The position numbers and the translations under genes were made by a program. Below the pieces are notes generated by a model. That model did not search any database. It worked only from the letters and a program-made list of their open reading frames with translations, and was not told where the DNA came from. A stretch of 8,575 nt of DNA from Synergistales bacterium (GTDB lineage Bacteria; Synergistota; Synergistia; Synergistales; 79-D21), in the NCBI GenBank assembly GCA_015657435.1, contig JADLKH010000003.1:440150-448724 (forward strand). The letters are read 5' to 3'. Shown one piece after another: positions 1 to 6,492 of the stretch (position 1 is its first letter; every line of letters starts with the position of its first letter).

Positions 1-642
1 GGTCAGACCCGCCCGTGCGGCTTCCAGGTTCAGCGAAATGCCTTCGAGAAGAAAGCGCAGGTCGGGGGCGTCAAGGGCGGCTGCGGTTTCGAGGATTTCC
101 GCGATGGTCAGACCGCGGAATTTCTGAAGGTCGTCCCCGCAGGAGTCGGTTGTTTCGTCGCAGGTCGCTCCCCGCAGGAAAACGGTTTTCCCGTCTGCCT
201 TCTTCTCGACGAGGCGGTCGTGGGTCCCTTCGATCCGGGCCTCGTAAATCCCCCCGTCCGTCTCGACCGTCGCCGTGATCCGGATGCCTTCGGCGTCCGG
301 GTCGAGTTCGAACCGAACCTCGTGGTTATCGAGGAAGGTCTTCGCACGCTCGATGTCTTCGGGTTCGACATCCCTGAACAGTTCGAGTCCCGCTTCGGGC
401 CTTCCGTTGACGATGGCCAGCGCCGCGGCCAGGTCGACTCCGGAGCATGGAGTCCCCGGGATGCCCACGGAGACGGCATCCTTGTAAATGTTGCGGTCCA
501 GGAGGACCCGTACCTTCCTAATCTGCCCCTCCGCCCCATGGCAGGCGTGCGCGACGGCAAGCCCGATCGCCACGGGGTCCGTGCATCCGAGCGTCAGGAA
601 GGTATATCTGCGGAGCAGGTCGAGCGCGGTTTTCCGGTCCAA
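1..642 (-). CDS. cyuA: CyuA/L-cysteine desulfidase (UPF0597) family enzyme, 3' part outside window
   Basis: The first 214 residues are visible; the gene continues past the left edge. The N-terminus carries GCTDPVAIGLAVAHAC (from residue 19), the Gly-Cys-Thr-(Glu/Asp)-Pro signature of CyuA/YhaM and archaeal L-cysteine desulfidase. In that family this cysteine (C20 here) is thought to bind an iron-sulfur cluster. The stretches GIPGTPCSGVDLAAALAIVNG, EAGLELFRDV and LTIAEILETAA also line up with remembered E. coli CyuA. The full family length is about 430 residues, so roughly half is seen. Known members release sulfide and ammonia from cysteine or act in a serine-dehydratase-like way; the substrate here is not certain. 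The start is a TTG with AGAAGGGGG six bases upstream and no in-frame ATG nearby. It begins 19 bases after the ridA stop, so it is the third gene of the rpiR-ridA operon. Confidence 0.85.
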   Translation of the reverse strand, partial: MDRKTALDLLRRYTFLTLGCTDPVAIGLAVAHACHGAEGQIRKVRVLLDRNIYKDAVSVGIPGTPCSGVDLAAALAIVNGRPEAGLELFRDVEPEDIERAKTFLDNHEVRFELDPDAEGIRITATVETDGGIYEARIEGTHDRLVEKKADGKTVFLRGATCDETTDSCGDDLQKFRGLTIAEILETAAALDAPDLRFLLEGISLNLEAARAGLT

Positions 643-661
643 GGGTTTCCCCCTTCTCCCT

Positions 662-1054
662 TCAGGCTTTCTCCGGCATGGCGGTCACGTCGATCTCGAC
701 TTTCGCGTCGAGGGCCATTCCGCCGACCTCGACGAAACACCGTGCGGGGAAGTAGCCGTTGGGAAAGCAGGCCTTGTAGACGTCGTTGATGGCCTTGAAG
801 TCCTTGATGCTGGCGGCGTAGATGACGGCCTTGACGATGTTGTCCAGGGTCATCCCCTGGCTTTCAAGGACGCCCCGGATGTTTTTCATCACCTGAACGG
901 TTTCGGCAGCGGGGTCTCCGTCGCCGACCATTTTCCCGGAGGCGGGGTCGAGCGCGATCTGGCCGCTCAGGTAGAGGAAGGGGCCTGCCCAGACACCCTG
1001 GCTGTACGCTCCGACCGCTGCGGGTGCCTTGTCCGTCGATACGACTCGATGCAT
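662..1054 (-). CDS. ridA: RidA (YjgF/YER057c/UK114) family reactive imine/enamine deaminase
   Basis: A 130-residue protein of typical RidA length. Members hydrolyse 2-aminoacrylate and related imines in the cytosol, protecting PLP enzymes. Visible family residues are Y17 in GAYSQG, S30 in LYLSGQ, R105 in YFPARCFVEV (the carboxylate-binding arginine) and E120. E. coli RidA has SC after the arginine; this protein has CF, so the conserved cysteine is shifted by one (C106 instead of C107). The start is placed at 1054 rather than at the in-frame ATG at 1063. The AAGGAG ribosome site touches the 1063 ATG directly but sits nine bases before the 1054 ATG, and MHRVVSTDKAPAAVGAYSQ matches family N-termini. 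It lies 51 bases after rpiR and 19 before the CyuA-like gene. Pairing with an ammonia-lyase-like enzyme and, next door, an imine-forming OCD-family enzyme fits its role. Confidence 0.93.
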   Translation of the reverse strand: MHRVVSTDKAPAAVGAYSQGVWAGPFLYLSGQIALDPASGKMVGDGDPAAETVQVMKNIRGVLESQGMTLDNIVKAVIYAASIKDFKAINDVYKACFPNGYFPARCFVEVGGMALDAKVEIDVTAMPEKA

Positions 1055-1083
1055 GTTCTCCATCTCCTTTTTCGGATATCGTT

Positions 1084-1099
1084 CCCGGGTTCGCCCGGG
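1084..1099. repeat. Short inverted repeat between rpiR and ridA
   Basis: Two CCCGGG hexamers flank a TTCG tetranucleotide, giving a 6-bp GC stem with a four-base loop in the 51-base gap between rpiR and ridA. No T-run follows on the minus strand, so this does not look like a terminator. It could be a small mRNA processing or stabilising hairpin, or chance in GC-rich DNA. Confidence 0.35.
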
Positions 1100-1105
1100 T
1101 CCGTT

Positions 1106-1996
1106 CTACAGCAGGTCGACGATGTCGAGATCGGGCCGCAGGAAGGTTTTCTCCCGCTGGATCTCGTCCTCGAAATATCGGATCTGTTTTTTCGCGAACG
1201 CGGGATCTGCCAGGTAAAGCCCGATGAGCAGGGAATGCATCAGGGCCATGGTGGCCCCGGAGGGGTCGATGAAGGAAATGAACCTCATCTTCGACTCGAG
1301 CAGGAGGTCGCACAGCGGAGCGAGGGGCGAGAGGGCGCTGTCGGTGATGCCGATGACGGGGATGCCTCTGGATCGGATTTTTTCCGCAATCTGCTGGGTC
1401 GCGGCAGGATAGCGGGGAAAACTGAAGACCACCGCAAGGGACTTGGGACTTTGCCCCTTCAGGACGTGCGTCAGTTCGAGATCCAGGGCCGTGACCGGAG
1501 TCACGTCGGGCCGAAGCGCCCGGAGATAGAAGGAGAAGTACTCGGCGATGGCTCGGTTCGGGCCCGTTCCCACCACGAGGACGTGCTTTGCGGACTGGAG
1601 CATTCCGATGGCCCGGCCAAAGGTCTCTTCCGAGAGGGACTCCGCGGTCTCCTTCAGGAGGGCGGCCTCCAGGTTGAACACCTTCCTGTAGAGGGGAAGG
1701 CTGTTTTCCTCCCTGTCGAGCGGGTACGTGTCGAGCGACGAGATCTGCTCCTGGGCGATCTGCCTCAACGAGTGCTGGAGCTCGGGGAACCCGTCGTAAC
1801 CCAGGCTGTACGCCAGGCGGACGACCGTGGATTCGCTGACTCCCGCCGCGGCGGCAAGCCCGGTGATGTTGAGAAAACTGCTCGGGACGCAGTTCTCGAA
1901 GATGTGACGGGCCAGCCTGTGCTGCTTCGGGCTTAGACGGCCCGCCAGGGCGGAGATTCTTTCCAGCACGCTGCCTTCGGCAGGTGAACCCGTCAT
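1106..1996 (-). CDS. RpiR/MurR-family transcriptional regulator (HTH + SIS domain)
   Basis: A 296-residue protein of the usual RpiR length. Residues ~10-85 form the N-terminal HTH_6 domain; the helix-turn-helix is around 43-66 (LAAAAGVSESTVVRLAYSLG). Residues ~125-255 form a SIS phosphosugar-binding fold with VLVVGTGPNRAIAEYF (~139-154) and VVFSFPRYPAATQQIAE (~189-205). RpiR proteins mostly repress or activate sugar or amino-sugar genes, but in amino-acid loci the ligand may differ. The ATG at 1996 has GGGGGA eight bases upstream. It heads an operon with ridA and the CyuA-like gene. A sigma70-type promoter and a palindrome sit upstream (2022-2082), so autoregulation is likely. Its promoter and first ~18 codons are duplicated 4410 bases away upstream of the TRAP operon, which suggests it also controls TRAP. 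The effector is unknown. Confidence 0.92.
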   Translation of the reverse strand: MTGSPAEGSVLERISALAGRLSPKQHRLARHIFENCVPSSFLNITGLAAAAGVSESTVVRLAYSLGYDGFPELQHSLRQIAQEQISSLDTYPLDREENSLPLYRKVFNLEAALLKETAESLSEETFGRAIGMLQSAKHVLVVGTGPNRAIAEYFSFYLRALRPDVTPVTALDLELTHVLKGQSPKSLAVVFSFPRYPAATQQIAEKIRSRGIPVIGITDSALSPLAPLCDLLLESKMRFISFIDPSGATMALMHSLLIGLYLADPAFAKKQIRYFEDEIQREKTFLRPDLDIVDLL

Positions 1997-2021
1997 GAAA
2001 AAAGTCCCCCAATGTTTTTAA

Positions 2022-2040
2022 AGATGAAAAAAAATCGTCT
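2022..2040. promoter_or_regulatory. Candidate RpiR operator upstream of rpiR
   Basis: AGATGA and TCGTCT flank seven A residues, an inverted repeat with one mismatch. The corresponding site in the second copy (6432-6450) is a perfect AGATGA-N7-TCATCT palindrome. It lies about 7-25 bases downstream of the predicted transcription start, a place where a bound repressor would block RNA polymerase. Assignment to the RpiR protein is an inference from position and conservation. Confidence 0.55.
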
Positions 2041-2053
2041 TTTCGTTAGGATC

Positions 2054-2082
2054 AGGATAATTTCCAGGGGCCAAAATGTCAA
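2054..2082 (-). promoter_or_regulatory. Sigma70-type promoter of the rpiR-ridA-cyuA operon
   Basis: On the minus strand TTGACA (2082-2077) is followed after exactly 17 bases by TATCCT (2059-2054). The -35 is a perfect consensus match. Predicted start is near 2047, giving a leader of about 50 bases to the rpiR ATG at 1996. Both boxes and the spacing are kept in the duplicate at 6464-6492. Confidence 0.8.
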
Positions 2083-2083
2083 C

Positions 2084-2106
2084 GGCCACCGGCGGAACCG
2101 GTGGCC
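2084..2106. terminator. Hairpin after the OCD gene, possible terminator
   Basis: A perfect 9-bp stem, GGCCACCGG/CCGGTGGCC, with loop CGGAA lies between the end of the TRAP-OCD operon and the rpiR promoter. On the plus strand it is followed by GGC and six T, the classic terminator layout, but no plus-strand gene leads into it. On the minus strand, where the OCD operon ends 31 bases earlier, six A precede the stem and only ATTTT follows some bases after it. It may act on the OCD operon or in both directions. It directly abuts the rpiR -35 box. Confidence 0.5.
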
Positions 2107-2125
2107 GGCTTTTTTCCGGTTCCCA

Positions 2126-2168
2126 TTCCCGTTCCGGCTAGAGCGGAAGCCTCGTTCCCGTTCCGGCT
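2126..2168. repeat. 14-bp direct repeat around the OCD gene stop codon
   Basis: TTCCCGTTCCGGCT occurs at 2126-2139 and again at 2155-2168, 29 bases apart. On the coding strand the second occurrence overlaps the TAG stop and the first encodes part of the C-terminal EAGTGT. A small tandem duplication or slippage at the gene end is a simple explanation. Confidence 0.6.
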
Positions 2169-3163
2169 TCCAGGGCCCTCACGAAGACCGCGCGGGCGAC
2201 CATCATATCTTCGACCGCCATTCCGACGTTGTTGCAGGCGATCAGTTCCCCTGCGTTTTCGCGGCCCTTCTTCAGCCCGGCGGCGACTTCCCCGGTTTCC
2301 CCGCAGATGCGCGGCAGGCCATCCGGATAGTATCCGTAACCTTCAAAAAGCTCGTGTTCCTCGATGCTGTCGAGGAAGTACTTGTCCGCCCTCTTCATCG
2401 TGATGTCTTCGTAGAGGGAATGCATGTCGCACATCAGGAGGGTCTGTCCGGCCAGGATCCATCCGTCCCGGATCTTCGGCTCGGGCTTCGAGGTGATCGC
2501 GGTGGCGGAGGCGACGACCCGGGAGTTCTTCACCAGTTCCTCGTAGGATTTCGCCTTCACGATGCGGGCCTTCACCTTTGGCTGGAGTTCTTCCACCAGG
2601 CGGTCCATCGCCGGTTCGTAGACGTCGTGGACGAAGATGGTTTCAAGACGCGTGAGGACGCGCTCGATCATGCCGACGTGGGCCCTTCCCTGGACGCCGC
2701 AGCCGAGCATGCCGAAGGTGGCGGCGTCGGCCGGCGCCATGTGCTTCGCGGCGACGCAGGTTACCGCCGGAGTGCGTTTCTCGGTGATCCAGATGGCGTC
2801 CATGACGGCCAGCGGCCACCCGCTCTCGGCGTCGTTGAAGATCAAAAGCCCGGAGGTCTGCAGCAGACCGAACCGATCGCGGTTTGCGGGAAAGCACGAA
2901 GCCCACTTGATGCCGCAGGCGCCGGAGTCGGGCAGGTAGGCCGGCATGGCGTGCATGAGCGTGTCCTTCAGGGGGTGAAGCCCGATTTTCGCGGGCATTT
3001 CAACATGCTTTTTCCCATGGGCGACAAGGGCCTTCTCCGTCAGGTCAAGGATGTCCCCGTCCGTTAGCCCAGAAGCCTTCACCTGTTCCTGCGTCAGGTA
3101 GACGAACTCCCGACCGATATTGAGCTTCCTTGCGACCCATTCCCTGTCGAGTCCCTGCTCCAT
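2138..3163 (-). CDS. Ornithine cyclodeaminase / mu-crystallin (OCD) family protein
   Basis: A 341-residue protein of usual family length. The N-terminal part has MPAKIGLHP (~56-64) and GIKWASCFPANR (~84-95), where K86 is the likely conserved substrate-binding lysine, then TEKRTPAVTCVAAKHM (~127-142). The Rossmann dinucleotide motif is GMLGCGVQGRAH (~151-162). The family acid is probably D246 in LLMCDMHS, where many members have GAD. Family members are NAD(P)-dependent and convert ornithine to proline, reduce cyclic ketimines such as pyrroline-2-carboxylate, or dehydrogenate amino acids; sequence alone does not decide which. The ATG at 3163 has GAGGAGG nine bases upstream. It follows dctM by 43 bases on the same strand, so it probably acts on the substrate imported by the TRAP system. 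A RidA gene in the adjacent operon fits imine chemistry. Confidence 0.9.
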   Translation of the reverse strand: MEQGLDREWVARKLNIGREFVYLTQEQVKASGLTDGDILDLTEKALVAHGKKHVEMPAKIGLHPLKDTLMHAMPAYLPDSGACGIKWASCFPANRDRFGLLQTSGLLIFNDAESGWPLAVMDAIWITEKRTPAVTCVAAKHMAPADAATFGMLGCGVQGRAHVGMIERVLTRLETIFVHDVYEPAMDRLVEELQPKVKARIVKAKSYEELVKNSRVVASATAITSKPEPKIRDGWILAGQTLLMCDMHSLYEDITMKRADKYFLDSIEEHELFEGYGYYPDGLPRICGETGEVAAGLKKGRENAGELIACNNVGMAVEDMMVARAVFVRALEAGTGTRLPL

Positions 3164-3206
3164 TCTTTCAACCCTCCTCGATTTTCGTTCGCTTCAACCG
3201 TAAAGC

Positions 3207-4505
3207 CTACTTGATCCCGAGGATCAGCCTAGGCAGGAAAAGGCTGAGCTGCGGCACGTAGGTTGTGAGCAGGAGTGTCGGGAGCCACCCGAAAAGGAGC
3301 ATCCATACGGTGGGCATGAGCATCTCGTTGATCGGGGCGTTGCCGACGCGGCTGCCGAGGTAGAGCAGCGGGGCCGCCGGGGGCGTGATGTTCCCCATCC
3401 CGAGGTTGACGCCCACGATGGCGGCGAAGTGGACGGGGCTGAAACCCAGCTGGATCACGATGGGCAGCAAAATCGGGGTTGAAAGCAGAACCGCGCTGAC
3501 GTCGTCCATCAACATGCCCATGATGATCATGAAGATGTTCAGCATGAACAGGATGGCATACCGGTTCGTCGTGATCGAGGTCAAAAGGTTCATGATGGCC
3601 CCGGGGAGGTCTTCCATGATATAGAGGCGGGCCAGGATCATGACCGCGAAAAGCATGACCATGATCGATCCCGTGGTGGTGCCGGCCTCGATCAGTACCT
3701 CCCAGAAGTCCTTTCTCTTCAGGCCTTTGTAGACCCAGAACCCGACCGGGATGGAGTAGATGACGGCGACGGCGGCCGCCTCGGTGGGCGTCATGATCCC
3801 CCCGTAGATGCCCCCGAGGACGATGACGGGCATCATCAGGGCGGGAATGGCTTTCTTTCCCCTGGTGCCGAACAGGCTCATCTTCTGCTGGAACGGGATC
3901 GGGGCCGACAGGACAAGGTTCGTGTTTTTCCTGAGGAGGTACATGTTGATCAGGGAAAGAAGGGCCGTCAGGATGATGCCCGGGATGACCGACGAAAGGA
4001 AGCTGGCCAGGACCGACTGGTTGCCCACCCAGGCGTAGAGGATCATGATCGCGCTTGGGGGGATCAGCATGCCGAGCACCGCCGCGTTGGAAAGCAAAGC
4101 CGCGGAGTGCCCGCGGGGGTAGCCCGCCTTCTCGAGGCGCGGGAACATGATGGAACCGATGCAGGAAAGGGTGGCGCAGGCGCTTCCCGTGATGGAGCCG
4201 AACACGGCGCAGGAAACCACCGCCACGACGCCGAGTCCACCCTTGACGCTGCCCACGAACAGGTCGATCAGGTCGACCAGCTTGTCGCCGATTTTTCCGC
4301 GTTCCATGATTCCCCCCGCCATGATGAACAGCGGGATGGCCAGCAGGACGATGGTGCTCATCTTGCTGAAACCGTAGGGGAGCAGGAAGCTTGGGGAATA
4401 GCCTCCCGCGAAAAGCATGTAGGCCGTCGAGGCCAGGAAGGCGAAGGGTACCGGGATGCCGAGCGTAAGGGTGACAAAAAGCAGGAGCAAAGCGATCAGG
4501 ACCAT
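3207..4505 (-). CDS. dctM: TRAP transporter large permease DctM
   Basis: A 432-residue, very hydrophobic protein with about 12 membrane segments, the usual DctM length. It forms the sodium-driven transport channel of a tripartite ATP-independent periplasmic importer in the inner membrane. Recognisable motifs in order are IPLFIMAGGIM (~57-67), GSITGS (~103-108) followed by IGSIMFPRL, IPPS (~148-151), GGIMTPTEAAA (~235-245), MDDVSAVLLSTPILLPI (~333-349) and GNITPPA (~371-377). The ATG at 4505 has GAGGAG eight bases upstream. It is preceded by dctQ and followed after 43 bases by the OCD-family gene. The alternative minus-strand frame through this gene is open for its whole length, which is where the dctQ frame runs on (see dctQ). 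Confidence 0.96.
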   Translation of the reverse strand: MVLIALLLLFVTLTLGIPVPFAFLASTAYMLFAGGYSPSFLLPYGFSKMSTIVLLAIPLFIMAGGIMERGKIGDKLVDLIDLFVGSVKGGLGVVAVVSCAVFGSITGSACATLSCIGSIMFPRLEKAGYPRGHSAALLSNAAVLGMLIPPSAIMILYAWVGNQSVLASFLSSVIPGIILTALLSLINMYLLRKNTNLVLSAPIPFQQKMSLFGTRGKKAIPALMMPVIVLGGIYGGIMTPTEAAAVAVIYSIPVGFWVYKGLKRKDFWEVLIEAGTTTGSIMVMLFAVMILARLYIMEDLPGAIMNLLTSITTNRYAILFMLNIFMIIMGMLMDDVSAVLLSTPILLPIVIQLGFSPVHFAAIVGVNLGMGNITPPAAPLLYLGSRVGNAPINEMLMPTVWMLLFGWLPTLLLTTYVPQLSLFLPRLILGIK

Positions 4506-4519
4506 GGTGGCAACTCCTC

Positions 4520-5091
4520 TCAGTGACTGTCGCCGGACTTGACGTCCGCACCGTCAGTCGGCCGGTAGTAACCCACATTTTCTTCAGGTCCGCCAGGAGG
4601 TCCACGAAGAAGTAGAAGGTCATGAGGACCATCCCCAGGAAGACCGCCGTGTAGGAAACGACCTGGGGAATCCGCCAGACGGGTGTCCGGGCGCTCATCT
4701 TGACCCCGAACATGAAGAAGTCGTAGCCCCAGTACGAGAACAGGAGGCTCAGGCCAAACGTGACTGCGGACGTGAAGGCGGTAATCGTGGATTTCAGCTT
4801 TCCTTCCGGAAGGTAGACCGAGATCATGTCGGCCGTGATATGAGTCCGCGTGTAGCTGCAGTAGGCTCCTCCCATGAAATAGAGCCAGAACGCGAAGATG
4901 ACGACAATCTCTTCCAGCCCGTAGAGGTCCGTCTTGAAGACATACCGGAGGAGGACCGTGAGCCCTATGGAGGCAACGACGAACAGGCTGCAGGCGATCA
5001 GCATGAACTGCTGGAACTTGATCAGGAGTTCCCAAAGGAAATTTTTCTTCTGTACGGGCTGTGCTTCCCCGTAATTGCAGAGTTCAGCCAA
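4520..5091 (-). CDS. dctQ: TRAP transporter small permease DctQ, apparent frameshift at 3' end
   Basis: About 175 residues clearly belong to DctQ: four membrane segments (~26-48, 58-80, 104-127, 145-168), LTVLLRYVF and LEEIVVIFAFWLYFMGGAYC, the usual pattern of the small TRAP permease. The start is TTG at 5091 with AAGGAGG eight bases upstream. The frame does not stop where DctQ proteins end, after LLADLKKMW; it stays open through nearly all of dctM to 3229, giving a 620-residue reading with a nonsense tail. The -1 frame has a TGA at 4522-4520, just before the dctM ribosome site, and would end the protein with DVKSGDSH. The end given here assumes a -1 shift somewhere around 4525-4600, so the length is not a multiple of three. 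Sequencing indel, real mutation and programmed slippage are all possible; the run of four A in AAGAAAATG is one candidate site. Confidence 0.8.
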
Positions 5092-5115
5092 GGCGTACCC
5101 CTCCTTACCGAAATG

Positions 5116-5160
5116 GCCGGTACGGCTTCCCTGTTCACCCTTGCGGGAGGCCGTACCGGC
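5116..5160 (-). repeat. Intercistronic hairpin between dctP and dctQ
   Basis: GCCGGTACGGC (5116-5126) pairs with GCCGTACCGGC (5150-5160). The stem extends inward by TTCCC/GGGAG with one G-T wobble, giving 16 pairs and a 13-base loop. No T-run follows on the minus strand. In this position such a structure typically protects the upstream dctP message from 3' decay or partly terminates, so that more binding protein than permease is made; that role is inferred. Confidence 0.75.
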
Positions 5161-5185
5161 GTTTAATGCAAAGGAGCGGGAAGGC

Positions 5186-6214
5186 TTACTTGACTTTGTA
5201 GGCCTTCATCATTTCGTCGATCAGGGGCTTCGTGAGCCGCTTCTCGAGCTTGGGCCAGGTCACCTTGCGGGCGTTGTCGGCCAGGGCCTTCAGCTGCTCG
5301 CCCGTGTACCAGTAAGACTTCACGCCGTAATCCTGGAGCTTCTTGAAGAACTCGCGGTCTTCCTTTTCGGAGATGGCGATGCTTTCAAAGGCGGCCTTCG
5401 CGCAGGCGTCGGAGATGATCTTCTGGTCCGCCTTGCTTAGTTTCTCCATCACTTTCTTGCTCATGAGATAGGACTCGGTCTCGACGTAGTTGTTGATCTG
5501 GTAGTAGTACTTGATGACGTCCCGGAATCCCTGGTAGGAATGCACCGGCGAGCCGCCCGTCCAGCCTTCGGCGATACCGGTCTGCAGCGCCGTGTAAAGT
5601 TCGGCGTAGGGGATCGAAACCGTGGTGTAGCCCATGTCTTCAGCACCGATCTTGAAGGTGTCCATCGGGGGGACCCGGAGGAGCAGGTCCTTCTTCACCT
5701 TCGGGTTGAGGATTTCCTTAGGTTCCTTGGTCAGTCCCAGTCCCCCGAAGCCTTCCACGTTGAAGCCCAGGAAGGCCACGCCGAGGGCTCCGTGGAGTTC
5801 GCCCATCTTGTTGAAGAGCCATCCGCCCTGCTTGAAGACGTTCTTCGCTTCGGGGTAGCTTCCGATCAGGTAGGGGACATAGACGAGTTCGAGCCTGGAG
5901 TCGAACTGGCTGGGAACGGAGATGAGGGCCATGTCGATCGTGCCCCGCATCAGTTCCTCGTAGACGAGGGTGTAGTCGCCCAGCTGGCTGGCGGGATAGG
6001 TCTTGATCTCGATGCGGCCTTTCGTCGCTTCGCTCACCCACTTGGCCACTTTCTTCATGCCCAGGGTGGACTGGTGGTCGGCGGGACTCTGGCCGGCCAT
6101 CCTCAGGGTGATCTCGGCTTTTGCCTCCGAGGGAACGGACCACGCTCCAACCACGAACATGCTCATGCAGATTACGGCCAGGATAGAAACGATCAATCGG
6201 GTTCTCTTCGTCAT
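5186..6214 (-). CDS. dctP: TRAP transporter substrate-binding protein DctP
   Basis: A 342-residue periplasmic binding protein of the DctP family. A Sec signal peptide covers residues 1-33: basic MTKRTR, a hydrophobic core, then a cleavage site after SEAKA. The mature start EITLRMAGQSPADH is family-typical. R180 in LLLRVPPM is in the position of the conserved arginine that binds the substrate carboxylate, and IPYAELYTALQTGIAEGW (~201-218) matches the conserved helix after it. This predicts a carboxylate-bearing ligand; family knowledge does not identify which one. The ATG at 6214 has AAGGAGG seven bases upstream. It is the first gene of the dctP-dctQ-dctM-OCD operon, and the 564 bases before it carry two candidate promoters. 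Confidence 0.95.
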   Translation of the reverse strand: MTKRTRLIVSILAVICMSMFVVGAWSVPSEAKAEITLRMAGQSPADHQSTLGMKKVAKWVSEATKGRIEIKTYPASQLGDYTLVYEELMRGTIDMALISVPSQFDSRLELVYVPYLIGSYPEAKNVFKQGGWLFNKMGELHGALGVAFLGFNVEGFGGLGLTKEPKEILNPKVKKDLLLRVPPMDTFKIGAEDMGYTTVSIPYAELYTALQTGIAEGWTGGSPVHSYQGFRDVIKYYYQINNYVETESYLMSKKVMEKLSKADQKIISDACAKAAFESIAISEKEDREFFKKLQDYGVKSYWYTGEQLKALADNARKVTWPKLEKRLTKPLIDEMMKAYKVK

Positions 6215-6259
6215 CGATCTTCCTCCTTCCAGGATGTCTCGCTGCTGTTCGGGTTCCCT

Positions 6260-6406
6260 TCATAAAAAAGACCGTTGATAGGCTCTTCCTCCTGCTCTGC
6301 TTTTACGATTCTCTGCCGCCCCCCTCTCATTCCCTCGCGGGATCAGGCCGTCCGCCATGGCCGAGGTTCGCTCCGGTACGCTGCCCTCGGGAGGTGAACC
6401 CCCCAT
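6260..6406 (-). pseudogene. Decayed duplicate of the rpiR 5' end
   Basis: An ATG at 6406 opens a 48-codon frame ending in TGA. Its first 18 residues match the RpiR start in 13 places (MGGSPPEGSVPERTSAMA against MTGSPAEGSVLERISALA); beyond about residue 21 similarity is lost. The upstream bases are collinear with the rpiR leader, but the GGGGGA ribosome site has become GGGAAA. The simplest reading is a promoter-plus-5'-gene copy whose coding part is vestigial. Translation as a short upstream frame ahead of dctP cannot be excluded. Confidence 0.75.
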
Positions 6407-6431
6407 GAAAAAAGTTTCCCATTAATTCTCG

Positions 6432-6450
6432 AGATGAAAAAAAATCATCT
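6432..6450. promoter_or_regulatory. Candidate RpiR operator upstream of the TRAP operon
   Basis: A perfect inverted repeat AGATGA-N7-TCATCT whose centre is seven A. It sits about 7-25 bases past the predicted start of the proximal TRAP promoter, the same place as the near-palindrome at 2022-2040 in front of rpiR. Binding by RpiR is inferred. Confidence 0.6.
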
Positions 6451-6463
6451 TTTCTCCGGTTTC

Positions 6464-6492
6464 AGAATAATTTCCAAGTGAAAAAATGTCAA
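6464..6492 (-). promoter_or_regulatory. Proximal sigma70-type promoter of the TRAP operon
   Basis: On the minus strand TTGACA (6492-6487), a 17-base spacer, then TATTCT (6469-6464). It matches the rpiR promoter box for box. Predicted start is near 6457, about 240 bases before the dctP ATG. Confidence 0.75.

Larger units (their letters stand above)
1941..2090 (-). repeat. Module R copy 1: rpiR promoter plus 5' coding end (direct repeat)
   Basis: This 150-base segment matches 6351-6500 without any gap at an offset of exactly 4410. Counting by hand gives 117 of 150 identical bases (78%). It spans the -35 and -10 boxes, the palindrome, the leader, the ATG and about 18 codons of rpiR. Identity falls away on both sides (4 of 10 in each of the flanking blocks 1921-1930 and 2091-2100). 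The weakest internal blocks are 2011-2020 and 2041-2050 (5 of 10 each), which lie outside the boxes and the palindrome. Confidence 0.93.

Noticed and set aside
488..1936. Long open frame on the plus strand opposite rpiR and ridA
   Set aside because: It lies antisense to two genes with clear protein families, its translation shows no recognisable domain, and such mirror frames are common in GC-rich DNA.
2012..3067. Plus-strand open frame opposite the OCD-family gene
   Set aside because: It starts inside the rpiR control region, has no sensible ribosome site, and its residue make-up (rich in G, D, H, R) is typical of an antisense shadow.
3229..4519. Continuation of the dctQ frame through dctM as a genuine fusion protein
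   Set aside because: The translated tail is rich in H, P, R and G, has no membrane segments, and lies out of frame with a textbook DctM, so it is treated as read-through after a missed stop or shift.
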